64,000 nucleotides of DNA, taken from NCBI GenBank assembly GCA_025738555.1, contig JAOVFP010000007.1, positions 1,240,001-1,304,000 on the forward strand, read 5' to 3'. This DNA comes from Cyathus striatus. Its lineage: Eukaryota; Basidiomycota; Agaricomycetes; Agaricales; Nidulariaceae. A program made the translations under genes and the position numbers. Shown in pieces: positions 1 through 12,657 of this stretch. Positions within the stretch are counted from its first letter, which is position 1. Every line of letters begins with the position of its first letter. Under the pieces are notes generated by a model that ran no database searches, was not told where the DNA came from, and saw only the letters and a list, made by a program, of their open reading frames with translations.

Positions 1-1339
1 TTCCCTATATGGCGATTTACAGGTTCATGAATGGGATCTCAACCTGATTGGCTGGAGCCCTGTAACAATCCTGTGACCACTGACAAATTTCACTCATCTC
101 AAATCCTTTTGCTCCCCTATCATCATCCCTCTCATTTTGTTTTCACCTCAAACTTTCCTGCTCATTCATTCTTTCCATGTTCATTAATATCACACTGTTT
201 TCTTTGTCTTTCATATCTTCCTGCCTCTCTGTAATTTCTACACTCATTCACCTGGTCCTCCCTGTATGAACCTTTGAATAGCACCATAGTACTGTTGTGT
301 GCATGCTCTCCATGCAGTAGCCCCCTTTCTTTCTCCTTTATTACCATTACTTTCTTTCTATCCACTGGCAAATGGAAATGTGAGTGGAGAACATGACCCA
401 TGTTGAACAGATCACACCTACAGTTCCATTCATCCCAGCAGAGGATCAACATAGTGGCCATTTCAGCACTACCATCAGCAAATTCCCCATTGACTAAATT
501 AGTTAAGTTAGTTAAATTAAGGTGTACCCCTTACCTTATATTTCTTTACATATCCTTAAATGTAATAAATTTCGGCTTAAGTGTACTAATGCACACATGT
601 ACAGCCTACTAATCTTGGCTTAAATGCACTACTTCACACACATTTAGGACAATAATAGGTATATATAACTATTAATACTTATTAATTTGACCTTCTATTA
701 ACTATATTATGGTAGAGTTTTGGTAGAGTACTGAAGTATGTTTCTTGAGTAATGAGTTTTATAGATACCTGTACTTCCTTTGGCCTTACACATAATCCTA
801 ATGATTCAAAAAACAAAAAACATTTACAAAGTTATAATATTCAATGTGTTATCGAAATATCTATCTGTAATGCACAACAAAATTCCAAAGTCTTGATGTG
901 GCTAAATACAAGTCTGACAGCTGCCATTAAGGTTCAGCCAAAATGTTCAGCTGAAGAGCTCCCAAGCCAATCAAATCACTGGGAAGCTGACATGATTATC
1001 ACATGACTTTTCCACGTCACAGACACGTCATCGTTCAACTTTCCTCAAACCTTCCCCTTACATTCTCCCTCTCGTCTTCTATGGTCCATCCACCTCTGCC
1101 AGCCATGCATACACATATTGCTCCCCTCTCTCCCTCAAGACCCCTTCCAATGTTTCATCTATCTTCTGTCCTGGGTGGTAGGAGTTAGAACTCAGCAATC
1201 CAAGCCTTCAAGAACTTGTCTGGGTGTACTTGATTCATGTTTTGTCAAGCTGGGTGTCTGTGCCAGTAAGTTCTTCATCCCCTTAACTGATATCTATCTA
1301 TTGAAGCTTTAAGCTTGAAGTTTGGCTACAGGGACTATC
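1..1339. other. No recognisable gene
   Basis: AT-rich unique DNA. Reading all frames gives only short open stretches with no family motif. A pyrimidine-rich segment near 88-185 recurs further right and is listed separately. I see no RNA gene or mobile-element end. Confidence 0.5.
88..185 (+). repeat. Dispersed repeat, copy 1 (partner about 3848-3960)
   Basis: The stretch with CATCATCCCTCTCATTTT followed by a CACCTCAAA-TTTCCTGCT block occurs again, same strand and diverged, at about 3848-3960. Both lie in non-coding DNA. The nature of the repeat is unknown; it may be the 3' part of an older element. Confidence 0.6.
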
Positions 1340-1915
1340 CACTCTTGTGCTCTCCCTCCTGTGCCCTCTCACTCTCACACCCTCTCTCATTCTCATGCCC
1401 TCTCTCGTTCTCATGCCCTCTCTCATTCTCATGCCCTCTCTCATTCTCATGTCCTCTCTCATTCTCATGCCCTCTCTCATTCTCGTGCCCTTTCTTGTTC
1501 TCGCGCCCTCTCTCGTGCACCTTCTCTCTTGTTCTCATACCCTCTCTCTCTTGTTCTCTTGTTCTCGTACCCTCTCTCTCTTGTTCTCTTGTTCTCACAC
1601 CCTCTCTCTCTCTTGTTCTCTTGTTCTCGCACCCTCTCTCTCTCGTTCCCTCCTTCTTGCACCCTCTCTCTCTCATTCCCTCCTTCTTGCACCCTCTCTC
1701 GCACACCCTCTCTTCTGTGCCCTCTTTCGTTCTCTCCCTCTCATGGCCCTCTCTTGCATGCCTCTCTTGTTCTCTTGTTCTCGCTCTCTTGCCCCCTCTC
1801 TTGTGCTTTCTCTTTCACTCGTGCTCTCGCGCTTGTGCTCCTCGCCTGGACTCTCTCGTATGCTCTGTTTCTCTTGTGCACTCTGTCTCTCTTGCATTCT
1901 TGCTGTTGTCTGAGC
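1340..1915. repeat. CT-rich minisatellite, about 18-bp unit
   Basis: Tandem units of the form CCCTCTCTCATTCTCATG run from about 1360. They grade into variant units containing CTTGTTCTCTTGTTCTCG and then degenerate CT tracts. The strand asymmetry is extreme: the plus strand is nearly all pyrimidine. Because the unit length is a multiple of three, several frames stay open on both strands (up to 236 codons), giving S/L/P-rich or R/E-rich repeats. I treat these as by-products, not genes. Confidence 0.85.
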
Positions 1916-4077
1916 TCTCTCTGGTGCTGTTCGCCTCTGCTGCTTCCACGACCTGTCGCTACTTTAATATATGGACCTCAGCAAATGCTCAACTAGTTCA
2001 TTTATTCTCTCATGGTTGCTCTTAGTGATACATAGACAATTGTTAATGCCTTTATCATAGTCATTGTATTTAGCTTAATAGAAAATATTGAGTTATGCAT
2101 TTTTATTGGTGATATGTTGTGAGATAAGTCCACCTATTCCTATCCTATTCCCTCTTTATGTGCAATTTATATTGTAAAAACCTACTTAATGTTTGCTTAA
2201 TGCTATGACATAAGTGGGACAATACAATTAAAATATATTAAATCGCAATTTAAATCACCTAAGTTCAAGCTAATGGCTTCTTACTCCAACTTTTTTTAGT
2301 CAGAATAAGTATTAGACCTCCTTATTTGCCTTAAACAGCTTATGGTACTTTTTTTTTTGACTAAATCTACCTTAAACTGAGCTTTTTTCTGCTTTAATTG
2401 TCTAAATTTGTAATATGGGTATTTGCTGATGACCACCATGACTTCCACACACTTCCCAATTGCAACAGGTGCATGTGGGCCTAAGTTACACTTCTCTGAG
2501 AAAGTTCATCTGTTAGTGATTCTATGTATGCTAATTACTCACAATTCACTTAGATCTTCCCTGGCTAATGTAATAAGATTCCCCCCACCTCCCAGCCATC
2601 TCCCTTACACTAACTCAAGAGGATTGACACCAGCCACTGGCTAGCTCCTACAAATGAGGGTAACCTTCCATTGCCACAATCAGCTATCACCATCCAAAAC
2701 ACCATTGAGGAATCAAGCTCACTCTTTTCCCTGTGACCTAACTAACAACTCCCCATATGTCTCTGTTCCTGCCTTATCACTAACAGTAAATGGGACCTCC
2801 CACAACACTTCTCCTATATTCTGCTGGCTCATCACTACCATCTGATATAAGGTTACAGAAGGCTTGAGGAGGTATGGAACATGACAAGCTATATTTGTCC
2901 CTTTTACTGCACCTGGGCAGAGAGCATTGATCACCATGCATTTCGCATTTACAAGGGTGGATATGTGTCGAAAGAGAAGCATAACAAGGAGCTTTGTGTC
3001 TGTGTATTGTCCACTACTTGTCCTATTTGGTGTGTTAGGGTTGTTGATGTACTTGAAGATTGATCTGGAGAGGGGAAGGAGAGGAATGAGAGGGGTTTTA
3101 GCAAGCATCTGCAAGCCCACAATCGTAATATGCAGTATGTTCCCCTTTCCCCTGACTTGGAGAAGATGTGAAGTTTACTATGCTTAGTGGGATTGCACAT
3201 GCTCAGATCAGGTCACTCAAGATTGAGTCACTTCAGCAACTCTGTATGCCCCCCCTACTTCTTCACTTTCATCGTGCTGATTCACCCTCACAGTAGATTC
3301 CATTCTGTACATCTAGTGAGCCACATAGACCTCTACTCAGTTCAAACTTCCCCTGTCCTGTTCTTCAACATTGCACATAAGCTCTTAGGGGAACATGTAT
3401 CATGTGGAGGATTGCAACAGTCTTACATTGTACAGGCCTCACTGAAAACCATGAAGCAACATACATGTTATCTCTATTACATGCAGTCAGTCTCAGACAC
3501 TGGTACATTATGGAGTTGAATTGAGGACATGACTCAGTTGTAGCCATTTGTCCACTTCCCCTCTACATTCTCATTCTTCTCATCTTGTCGATAGCTCAAC
3601 ACAGGAAATTTCCTGAAATCCCTATTTGTGTTTCTCTACCTCATCCAGCTGGCATTGGGACTCCCCTTCATATTGTCACCCTGCCTTGGTCGACCTGTTG
3701 TGCTTGACACTAGCATCGCATCCATTGTTCCATGAAGAGGATCAGAACACAATACTGTAGTTCTTCAACTTGCAGCACAACCCACTGGTTTCAACATTGA
3801 AAGAGCACCAAATGTATGCCTTTTCTCTAGTGCATGTCAGCAGGCCTTGGATGTTCCACTCATCTCAGATCCTTGTGCCCCCTGTCATCATCCCTCTCAT
3901 TTTCATCTTCACCTCAAAGTTTCCTGCTTGTTCATTGGCCTCATTTTGTTTTTTGACCTACTACCTCCATCATCCACCTTGTCTGAATGCGAGTAGTAAC
4001 CTCTCCAGTGGAACTTGAGGTATCATTCCCTCATAACTAAGGGGACAATTAATGCGATTGCCCCCAGACATTTGGTG
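1916..4077. other. No recognisable gene
   Basis: No conserved domain is visible. The longest open stretch is 133 codons on the minus strand (3120-2719), with no motif I can assign and no splice-site context. The segment also holds the second copy of the dispersed repeat (about 3848-3960). Confidence 0.45.
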
Positions 4078-4718
4078 GGGTTTGGGATGAATGGTCACTC
4101 GGTTTTGCAATGAACTTTCAGGGCTACCTGTTCACAAGCTATTCTTACTGTACATCGGCACAAACTTTCATTCAGAGCTATTCTCCATCAAGACAGTGAG
4201 TCTCGTAGTGATCTATTTATTGTGATGCTAATTGCTCCCTACAGTCAAATTCTTCAACAAGGACAACAACAGTGTGCATATTTAGTTACTAATTACTGCA
4301 CTTCATCTGATGTTTTTTGTTCAGACTGGTGCTCTTACATCAAGCTTGAGTGACAGACCTCAGAAGGTCAATGGGTTTGCTGGTGCAACCCTCGGAATGT
4401 AAGTCATTTACCATATCCATCAGATCTCATTAGAGTGTTTACTGATCATCTTTACAGAATATTACAGAGCTTGACAATTATCGTTAGTGGCTCCATCATT
4501 GATCTCGCCTTTGTGTGGAAACTTGCCCTTGTTGCAATAGGTATGTTCAATGATCCAACTGTTGAGTAAAGCATGTTAGCATTTCCACTGGATATATTCA
4601 CTTGGTAGGTTTACAATTTTCTCAGTGTCTGTCTGAGTTTCTTATAGCAATTACACACTGTGTTGTCACTCTAAAGGATCATGTCAACAAGAAGGCTCAT
4701 GAAGTCTCTGCAGACAAC
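4078..4718 (+). pseudogene. ABCB-type (MDR/STE6-like) ABC transporter fragment
   Basis: Five consecutive exon-like blocks encode part of an ABC transporter transmembrane domain. Visible segments are FQGYLFTSY, KLSFRAILHQD, IKFFNKDNNS, TGALTSSLSD-RPQKVNG and a membrane stretch around ILQSLTIIVSGSI, ending with LKDHVNKKAHE. These match the order seen in fungal ABCB exporters (the SFKAILRQD-IEFFD-TGALTSSLSD region). Blocks are separated by introns with clean GT/AG ends at 4196-4244, 4274-4324 and 4399-4457; phases agree. A one-base frameshift lies near 4160, and the 4541-4647 gap seems to have lost an exon. No Walker A or ABC signature is found on either side. This is therefore an isolated piece of a gene normally near 1,300 codons, not a working transporter. 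Confidence 0.75.
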
Positions 4719-6824
4719 GTAATCATATGGAAGTTCAAGCAACTGGTACCTTCATACACCAAAGATGCTGCAGTATAACTGTCATAAGTTTATAACTCCA
4801 TTACTATCCTTCTCAACTTTTCCTTTCTGTGCTCATAATAGCAGTAACCTCTGTAATATATATGTACCACCACTGCCACTTTCCAGTAAAGGTGTCGGTG
4901 CTGCTCATGTCATCGAGAACCTCACTAGGAATGCATGTATGACATTTAAGGCTGAGTAAAAATTTCCTGTATTGTGAGTTCTTTCTCAATTTCTATGCAT
5001 AGTTTGGCTTTATGGTAGTAGTCACTACACCCTACATCTCAAGTAGCCCACTCATACTGCAGTATTAACAGATATTGTATCATTGTATACAATGTGTTTG
5101 GTTAAATCTCATTGTTCACTCTAAGCCTCTCATGCAGTCCCATTCGCCCACCTACATTACTGATGACAATGCATCATTTATGCTCTTCTTGTAGATAAAC
5201 CCATCTTCGTGATGTGTATTTCATGATACATATTCTCGTTTCATCTGTCTTCGCATGCTTGTACAGCCACTTGTCACCTTGGAGGTACTACAATATAAAG
5301 CATTTTTCCTCCAGTGCCCTTGGCATATCACCATTCTGTGAACTCAACATGACAATGTAATGTTTCCACCCACACTAGCTCTATCCCCCTCTCCCCCTGC
5401 ATTGTTCTCTTTTGACTGCTCTACTTTTATCACTCAAATTTGCTGTTCTTTATTGATCCTCACTTTCTCTCAATCATCTTCCCTACTACAGCCTTGCAAC
5501 CACACCTCTTAACAGATGATGAGAATGAGGTTCATCACACTATCTAGCCTACATTTCTACACTTCTCTCATACTAATTCTTTAGTTTTACTGTATATGTC
5601 TGTTGGTATCTCTCCCCATTTAGTAATTACTTCTATTGATCTTCCCTTTGTCATTGTATATGTATATAATTAAATCTATGAATTCTGGATTCTTCCTTGG
5701 TTCCTAAGCTTTAGTCTTTTCTTTCATTATGGCTTTCTCTTCATTTATGTCCCTTGAGTGAGACTTGGATATGTCCTCAACCCCAGCATTGGGTGGTATT
5801 GTTTATGGAAAAAACTTAACATCAAAAGTTCACTTGTCGAAAATTACATACTCATCAACATCTTCCTCTGGCTATCCTACTGATAAGTTGACTTTCTTCA
5901 GTCAAATTGTATCCTCCTCCTGCCAACTTGATGGTACTCTACTGGTCTCTGTTGTATGTCCTTCCAAGGCTTGTAGTGACATTCAAACTTCAAAAATCAA
6001 ATTTCTTTCTTATTGAGAATTGAACAAGTCAACAGCCAAGTATTGACTCTTTATCCAGTTATTTCTCAGATCCAAATTCCATTTCCTGATGTAATCTAGT
6101 CTACCAATATTTTGTCTGTGATTTCCAGCTCTACCCCCAATCCAGATGTCTGTTGTATCCAATTTACCTCATTCTCTCTCATCAATGTTTGTTATTCTGT
6201 TTTTAGATTTATTAACTGCAGTTCCATGTATACACTTTGTTTTTTAAAGGAAAATTATTTGAATCTCACCTCTGGTACTACAATCTTCATTACTGCTAAA
6301 TTGGTCCAGTGGTTGGACAGATATGCCTGGATCAGAGTATGTTTGTTTCCTTAATTTCAACCTGCCTGTTTATGATCTATTCCTGTTTCAGACTTATGAA
6401 CTCCAAATTCAAGGCATTTTTGACTATCACTATTAATGTAGTATATTATTAACAGATCTCTTTTAATACAATTTGTCAACCATCCTTGCCCCTCCCTGTG
6501 TTTAATTGCTTCTTAATTTAAAGTTCCCTCTCATTGACTTATCATGGTAAATAAATGTCAGTTAAATGAGGTGGTAGTGGGCCCTGCCACTTGCTGGCCC
6601 TATTTCTTTATTTTTAACCATACAGAGCAGGTTCTGATCCGAAGCAATGCTGAGTGATCGGCCTGCAAAGTGTGTTTTCCAATGTCCTACATAAACCCTA
6701 CTACCTAAAAAGGTAGTGGGAATGAAAACAATAGGATGGTTGTGCCTTTTTATTTTGTCCAAATTTGTCATCCTTCCTTCAGGCTTCAGCGCCTCAACAA
6801 CCAAAATCGTAAAAGAAATACAAC
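4719..6824. other. No recognisable gene
   Basis: AT-rich sequence downstream of the transporter fragment. No continuation of the ABC protein (nucleotide-binding domain) is visible. Short open stretches on both strands (60-83 codons) show no family features. Confidence 0.45.
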
Positions 6825-8030
6825 AGCTTAATGACAGTTCTACTTACACTTTTCTATTGTACATTTACTGATTATTACATAGACATTAAAATGTAAAATG
6901 AAGTTTTAGATTATTGAACCACCACTTCCTATTATTCAACCTTTTTAATTTTTGCAGTGTTTCTGTATGTGTTTGCAAGATCAGCCATAATCATAAGGGT
7001 TTTAGAGTGCTCTTTTCTCAGAATTCAGATACTAATTTCTAGTGATGATGCTCCTAATTTCTCTGCTTCTTACCATTTTCCAAGGTCTCCATATGTACAT
7101 GCAAGATTAATCACACTTGAAAGGGTGTCAGGATGCTCTTTACCTAGTACTCTGGATCTCATTTCTAGAGCTCACACTTTTAATTCCTCTGTCTCTTTCC
7201 ATTTTCCAAGGACCTCATATGTACATACAAGATTGACCATACCTGAAAGGGTGTCAGGATGCTCTTTACCTACATCAGGGAAAAAAACATGACAACATAG
7301 AGCTACATAGTTCATGTAGCAGTAATATCTCTTATTGGAAAGTTCCCTTTATATTGATCCATATAGACTGTGCCAATGAACCATAGACTTACATAGATCA
7401 ACATAGCCACAGTGGTAGCACAATAGTTGTAGAGCAGCTTAATGACAGTTCTACCTACATCTCTCTATTGTATATTTACTTGGTTACTCTACTACAGCAT
7501 CTAAGTATTATTGAAACAATTCAATTGAATCGCCACTTTAGGTGAAGGTTTATCTGATTGGGTCAAGGGATCTTAGAATGAAATTTGGTTTAAGGAACTA
7601 CTACATCCAATAATTCAGCCTTTTCAATATTTCAATATTTCTGTATGTATTTTCAAGATTACCCATAATTCTAAGGGTTTCAGGATGCTCTTTCCCAAGA
7701 ACTCTGTTACTGATTTTTAGGGCTGGCACTTCTAATTCTTCTGCCTCTTTCCATTTCCCAAGATTTGTATATGTCCATGCAAGAATGACCATACTTTTAA
7801 AGTGTTAGGATTCTCCTTTCCCAGTATTCTGGTACTGATTTCTAGGGTTGACAGTTCCAATTCCTCTGCTTCTTTAAATTTACCAAGCCTTCCATATGTA
7901 CATCCAAGATTTACCATACTCTTAAGGGTGTTAGGATGCTCTCTTCCTAGTACTCTGGTTCTGAATTCTAGTACTTGCACTTGTAATTTCCACAGTTTTT
8001 GGAGAACCATCAGCATTATCAAATATCATC
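6825..8030 (-). repeat. Tandem duplication of the TPR-coding 3' end
   Basis: The minus-strand TPR-coding stretch 7601-8022 and the more decayed one at 6945-7290 are followed by matching non-coding sequence. The motif CAGCTTAATGACAGTTCTAC appears at about 6827 and 7437, with similar text after it. This indicates a segmental duplication of the gene's end, not only the internal repetition of TPR units. Confidence 0.6.
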
Positions 8031-8579
8031 AACCATCTGCACTTTTGGATAGATATCCAATTGAGAACAGCTGGTGAAAACTCCACTGTCTAAGAAGCAA
8101 GATAAGTCTTGAAGACATCCCTAAGACTCTGTATCACAGTGGCATCTGAAGAAGTGTTGATCCAAAACATGTACTCATAACTACAAGTAACAAAATAGTT
8201 AACATTTTTTTAAAAGAAAATTCAAAGTGACTTACAAGTCTTCTGTGTCATCTATATACTTTAAACAGATTTGGGTTTTCCTGATACCTCCTATTCCATA
8301 CAGAAGAAAATATTTTCTTGCTAAATCATATGAAATCTCAGGCTTAAAATGTTTCTTCAAAGCTTTAAGATATTGTTCTTGTCCTGTGAACATTTGGCTT
8401 GTGCACAGAGATGCTTGTTGTATTGGAGATAGTCATCCATTATTGCTTATGTTGACCTGAAATATTAAATATTTCGAACACAGTATAGATATACACTCTT
8501 AGAGATGGTCTACCTGATCTATCATAATTGGTTGATATTGCATGAAGTTGCTCGCATTTTGAAATACTCCGGAGGCCAT
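6945..8579 (-). pseudogene. NB-ARC/TPR STAND (NLR-type) protein, broken
   Basis: Reading leftwards from an ATG at 8579, a short first exon (MASGVFQNASNF) resembles the N-terminal peptide of fungal NLR-like STAND proteins. A second exon carries FTGQEQYLKALKKHF and a P-loop-like LYGIGGIRKTQIC. The next carries FWINTSSDATVIQSLRD and the kinase-2/Walker B segment WLMIFDNADG. Right after this come tetratricopeptide repeats of kinesin-light-chain type (RVLGREHPNTL, LGKFKEAEELE, RVLGKEHPETL). Defects seen: a TGA at 8433-8435; Arg in place of the P-loop Gly (GIRKT for GIGKT); loss of the rest of NB-ARC between DNADG and the TPRs; and a frameshift among the TPRs. STAND proteins of this type are ATPase switches, often linked to self/non-self recognition in fungi. 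This copy should be inactive. Confidence 0.8.
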
Positions 8580-9019
8580 GCTGAATGCGACAGAAAATAA
8601 ACTGCTTGATGAATTCACTGTTTTTATACAATACCAGTGGGTGACGCAGCCTGATATATAATTAAACTCTATCTTTATAATTCCTGCTACCTTTTAAGGT
8701 ATAGTAGGGTTATGTAGGGCGATGAAAACTCATTTTTTGCAGAGCGAACACCTCCCATCAACCGGAGTTTAAATACACGTGGTTGCCAAAAATGATGGCA
8801 ACCAGCACAATTTGAGCTCTTTACACTTAGCCATGTGTTCTGTACAGATCTGTGCGGAATCTGCACAGATTTTTTTCATTTTGGCAGAGGTTTTTTTGGG
8901 TCTGTACAGATTCTGCACAGATTCCGAAAATTCCGCACGGATTATGCAGAATTCCAAGGAATTCTGCATTACAGACCTGAAAATTCTGTACAGAATTTTA
9001 TTATACTTATTTCCTTGCA

Positions 9020-10545
9020 TGTGACACTCTGCATTAAGCATGACACTAGGTGTTGAGTGTGATACCAGGTGTTGAGACATTATACATTAAATGTGACACT
9101 ATAAGCGTGACACTAGGTGTTGAGTGTGACACTATACATTAAATGTGACACTATAAGCGTGACACTATGGAGCATTTCACCTAGACACCGCTATATTTGT
9201 ATAGTGGCCAAATTCCTAATTGAATGATGTATTGGTCAAGTGCCTGCAGGGCGTGCTGGTGCTGCACTTGCAATGTGGAGTTGAGACCACTACATTACTA
9301 TAGAACATGCTACAAATTTACTGAGGGCTTCCTCATTGTCAACAATGCACATACACTATGGTTTGACACAAAAAGAAACTGATAGAAAACCTATCACATG
9401 CGTGGTCAGTAAAGGCTGAAAAAGCTACAACCAAACAACTTAACACATCCTGCACACCCATACCTAACAACACGCAAGCAAATGTTGATGAATGCACTTG
9501 GGATGGCACTGTTAATTACTGTCTACTGCTCAGGTCTTGGAGAAAAGGATGCTCAGTTACAGGTGCAGCAGTTCAGCTCAAAAAGATACTCATCTCACTG
9601 TAGGATTCCTGAAGCTGTAGCCTGCGTGTTTGATGCATAGCCACATATTACATAATACATTTCCTAATTAGGTATGTATTATATAATCTGGCCAAAATCA
9701 TTGCAGCGAAAAATATTTTTCCCATAGTTTTGACTTTCATAAAATTCTGTCTTACAGTTTTATTCATATCCTAAAAACAAACATTTCTGTAAGATGGATA
9801 AGAGATATACCAAAATTTGAGTGGGAAATTTATTTTGTACAAAACTAGCGGTGTTTAGGTGAAATGCTCCATAGGTGTTGAGTGTGACACTATATGTTAA
9901 ATGTGACACTATAAGCGTGACACTAGGTGTTGAGTGTGACACTATATGTTAAATGTGACACTATAAGCGTGACACTAGATGTTGAGTGTGATACTATATG
10001 TTAAATGTGACACTATAAGTGTGACACTAGATGTTGAGTGTGATACTAGGTGTTGAGTGTGACACTATACATTAAATGTGACACTATAAGCGTGATACTA
10101 GGTGTTGAGTGTGACGCTATACATTAAATGTGACACTATAAGCGTGACACTAGGTGTTGAGTGTGACTAAGCATGACACTAAGTGTTGAGTGCAACTAAG
10201 TGTGACACTAAGTGTTGAGTGTCATACTATACATTAAACATGACACTATGCATTAAGTGTGACACTAAGCATTGAGTGTGACACTAAGCATTGAGTGTGA
10301 CACTAAGCATTGAGTGCGACACTAAGCATTGAGTGTGACACTATGCATTAAGCATGACACTATGCATTAAGTGTGACACTATACATTAAGCATGACACTA
10401 AGTATTGAGTGTGATACTCTGCATTAAGCGTGACACTAAGTGTTGAATGTGACACTATACATTAAGCATAACACTATGCATTAAGTGTGATACTATGCAT
10501 TGAGAATGATACTATATATTGAGTGTATCATGGATTTTGTATAGT
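9020..10545. repeat. GTGACACTA-type minisatellite (interrupted by a MITE)
   Basis: Units of about 18-20 bp follow the form GTGACACTAAGCATTGAGT, with alternating variants (TATACATTAAAT, TATAAGC, GGTGTTGAGT). They run 9020-9167 and 9872-10545. Higher-order units of about 60 bp (three short units) are visible near 9880-10160. The same array on the other strand lies at 61255-61580. Confidence 0.85.
9168..9871. mobile_element. MITE, 704 bp, TA target site
   Basis: The ends are inverted repeats starting TGGAGCATTTCACCTA on the left, with the matching inverse on the right (GGTGAAATGCTCCA). They continue through ACACCGCTA with one mismatch. TA dinucleotides flank it at 9166-9167 and 9872-9873, as in Tc1/mariner-type insertions. 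It splits the GTGACACTA array. It encodes nothing. Confidence 0.75.
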
Positions 10546-10768
10546 GTGACACTTTTCACCTAGGGTTACACTTGACATGTGTGACAAGGCAGTAATGCAT
10601 AAATCCACACAGAATCCATGCAGAATATGTATGGAATCCATATAGAATAATCACCTCTAATAATAATAATAGCTACTATATAAATTCTGTATGGTATCTA
10701 TACAGGTCTGTACAGGTCTGTACGGATCTGTACAGACCTCTTGGGGGAGTGTAAATTACTGCACAATT

Positions 10769-12542
10769 CCCACACATATTGAGAATGGCTTCTTACATTG
10801 TCCAGGCTGTAGCACGTTACACACAGCTTGGGATACCTCAAAAGTTTGATTATATATTTAAAATAGTGTGAAATACATGTATATAAATTTTTGACTAAAT
10901 TTGATATCTCAGTGGCATATTATAAGCTATTTTTCTATGAAGCCACATTTTCTTAAGGGAAATGATTCATTGATCAACAGAGCACTTTGAGAACTACGGA
11001 ATTGTTCAAAATTTCTCTGGGACATAACTTGTATGCCACATAATATAATATCCAGATGATTTAACAATTGCTTCATTATTGTACTGAAAACAAGAGTAAT
11101 AAGTTTGATCACATGATTGATATATGTGTTTCATCTCCTACCAGTAAATATCATACTGTGTGTGCAGTACTATTCTGAAGCATGAATTCTACATATACTG
11201 AGGAATTTATGCAGTGCTACATTAGTTTATATAGCAATTAAATATGCAATTTCTCAGGTCTGACAAGTGGGAGGACTCACATAAATATCATTATATCTCA
11301 GTATACAATCACCTGTATCTTTTAGTATTTAAATAGCTTATGCTACATATATAGTACATCATATGTTCAGAGTATCATGTAGAAATATCATGAAGAACAA
11401 TTCCTGTAGGCTAATTTGTAGATTTTATGATACAAATATAGTTGGTGAATTAGAATGTGTATATTATGCCAATAAATAAGTCCATTATGTTATAAAGTTA
11501 TGTTCCAGTAGTATACATTATGGAAAGTATATATGCAAAATTTCAAGGTGGTCTGCAGAGAGTGTAGTGTGCTACATTCTAATTAATGCAGGAATGCCTC
11601 ACAATTTTGGCGAGAATAATGCATGATTGCCATCACTTCTGGAAATTATGTGTAAGCTTGAAATATCAGTCATTCCCATATCCCAACTGACTGGAATTTC
11701 TGGGATCATGAAGAATAAGTTTATGTGATGTTTTCATGGGAGTTAGTTTTAATGAGATGTCCCATTCAATAAACTTTCACTGATACACCCACTTGTGCAC
11801 TTTCAATAGGTCTAACTACATACTTATCTAAATGATATATTATACATTTATTGGAGAGAATGTCAGGTTGTGTCAGGTAGCAGGCCTTGCCGCTAGTCGG
11901 CCTTATTGATTTATCTGTTTCAGGCATGCACAAATGTCGTAGATTTGGCTGATAAAGATTATTTTAGTTCTGTTTTGAATGCCGATTACAACAGTGGTAT
12001 TCACACTGTCAGCGTTAAAGAGCTAAATATATGTACAACATTCACATACAGCACTCGGTTTGATAAAGCAAGTATACCATTATTATAGTTGTTCATTTTT
12101 GCATGGATGATTCCAGTAAACAATCAAACAATCCTTAGCTATCTGTACCTAAGATATGTACTCGAAGTACTTGCGAGTTGCAACTCTGTTCTTCTGATCA
12201 AAGTGCAAGATCATAATTTTCATCTTGGTAATACAGAGATGCTAAAGGGAAAGCAACCAATAGCAGTAGGATGCGAGCTTTTCTATGTCATAGTGAAACG
12301 AAGAAGGTTGAGACTGGAAGTTGCAATGTATAGAGTGGACCCACGTAAATGACTGTCAGAATAGTTTCTGACCTACTACTACTAGTGTTGCCGCAAGGTG
12401 AGGTGAGGTCATACCAAGGTCTCGACTAATTCACCTCAAGGTAGCTCGAGGTGTACTTCATTTACCTCAGTGACAATGCATTGTATGTATGGGGACACTA
12501 CAAAGGAAGATACGTTAAATTGTGCTCGAACTTCAAGTCCGG
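10769..12542. other. No recognisable gene
   Basis: AT-rich sequence without identifiable coding motifs. About 65 bp at 12291-12353, including TAGAGTGGACCCA-GTAAATGAC, resembles 41497-41560 on the same strand. The stretch 12390-12470 has GGTGAGGTGAGGT and CACCTCAAGGTAGCTCGAGG, possibly the remnant of another element end; no partner was found. Confidence 0.45.
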
Positions 12543-12657
12543 GGGTGTGTTATGGATATTCAACTATTCGTAGAGTTAACGTACTTCCTCACCCTTTCTC
12601 TTCTTTTCCTTACCATTTCATCTCTGTATCTCGTCATTTCATCCCTTTGCAGCTGTG

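Larger units (their letters stand above)
8813..10760. mobile_element. Non-autonomous DNA element with internal array, copy 1
   Basis: The segment is bounded by a perfect 8-bp direct repeat, GCACAATT (8805-8812 and 10761-10768). Its ends are weakly inverted: TTTACACT on the left and AGTGTAAA on the right. The left arm (8813-9020) and right arm (about 10590-10757) are rich in CTGTACAGA-type short palindromes. The middle is a GTGACACTA array plus a nested MITE. A second, inverted and split copy lies at 43932-61793. There is no coding capacity. The 8-bp duplication fits hAT-like transposition but does not prove it. Confidence 0.8.

Noticed and set aside
1315..2025. Open frames of 188-236 codons on the plus strand and 123 codons on the minus strand
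   Set aside because: They exist because the 18-bp CT repeat unit is a multiple of three; composition is pure repeat and three frames are open at once.
2719..3120. 133-codon minus-strand frame
   Set aside because: No motif, no splice context, no repeat relation found. It could be an old transposase piece but I cannot support it.
9020..10545. CRISPR-like regular repeats
   Set aside because: The units are directly abutting degenerate minisatellite repeats inside a eukaryotic transposon, without unique spacers or cas genes.
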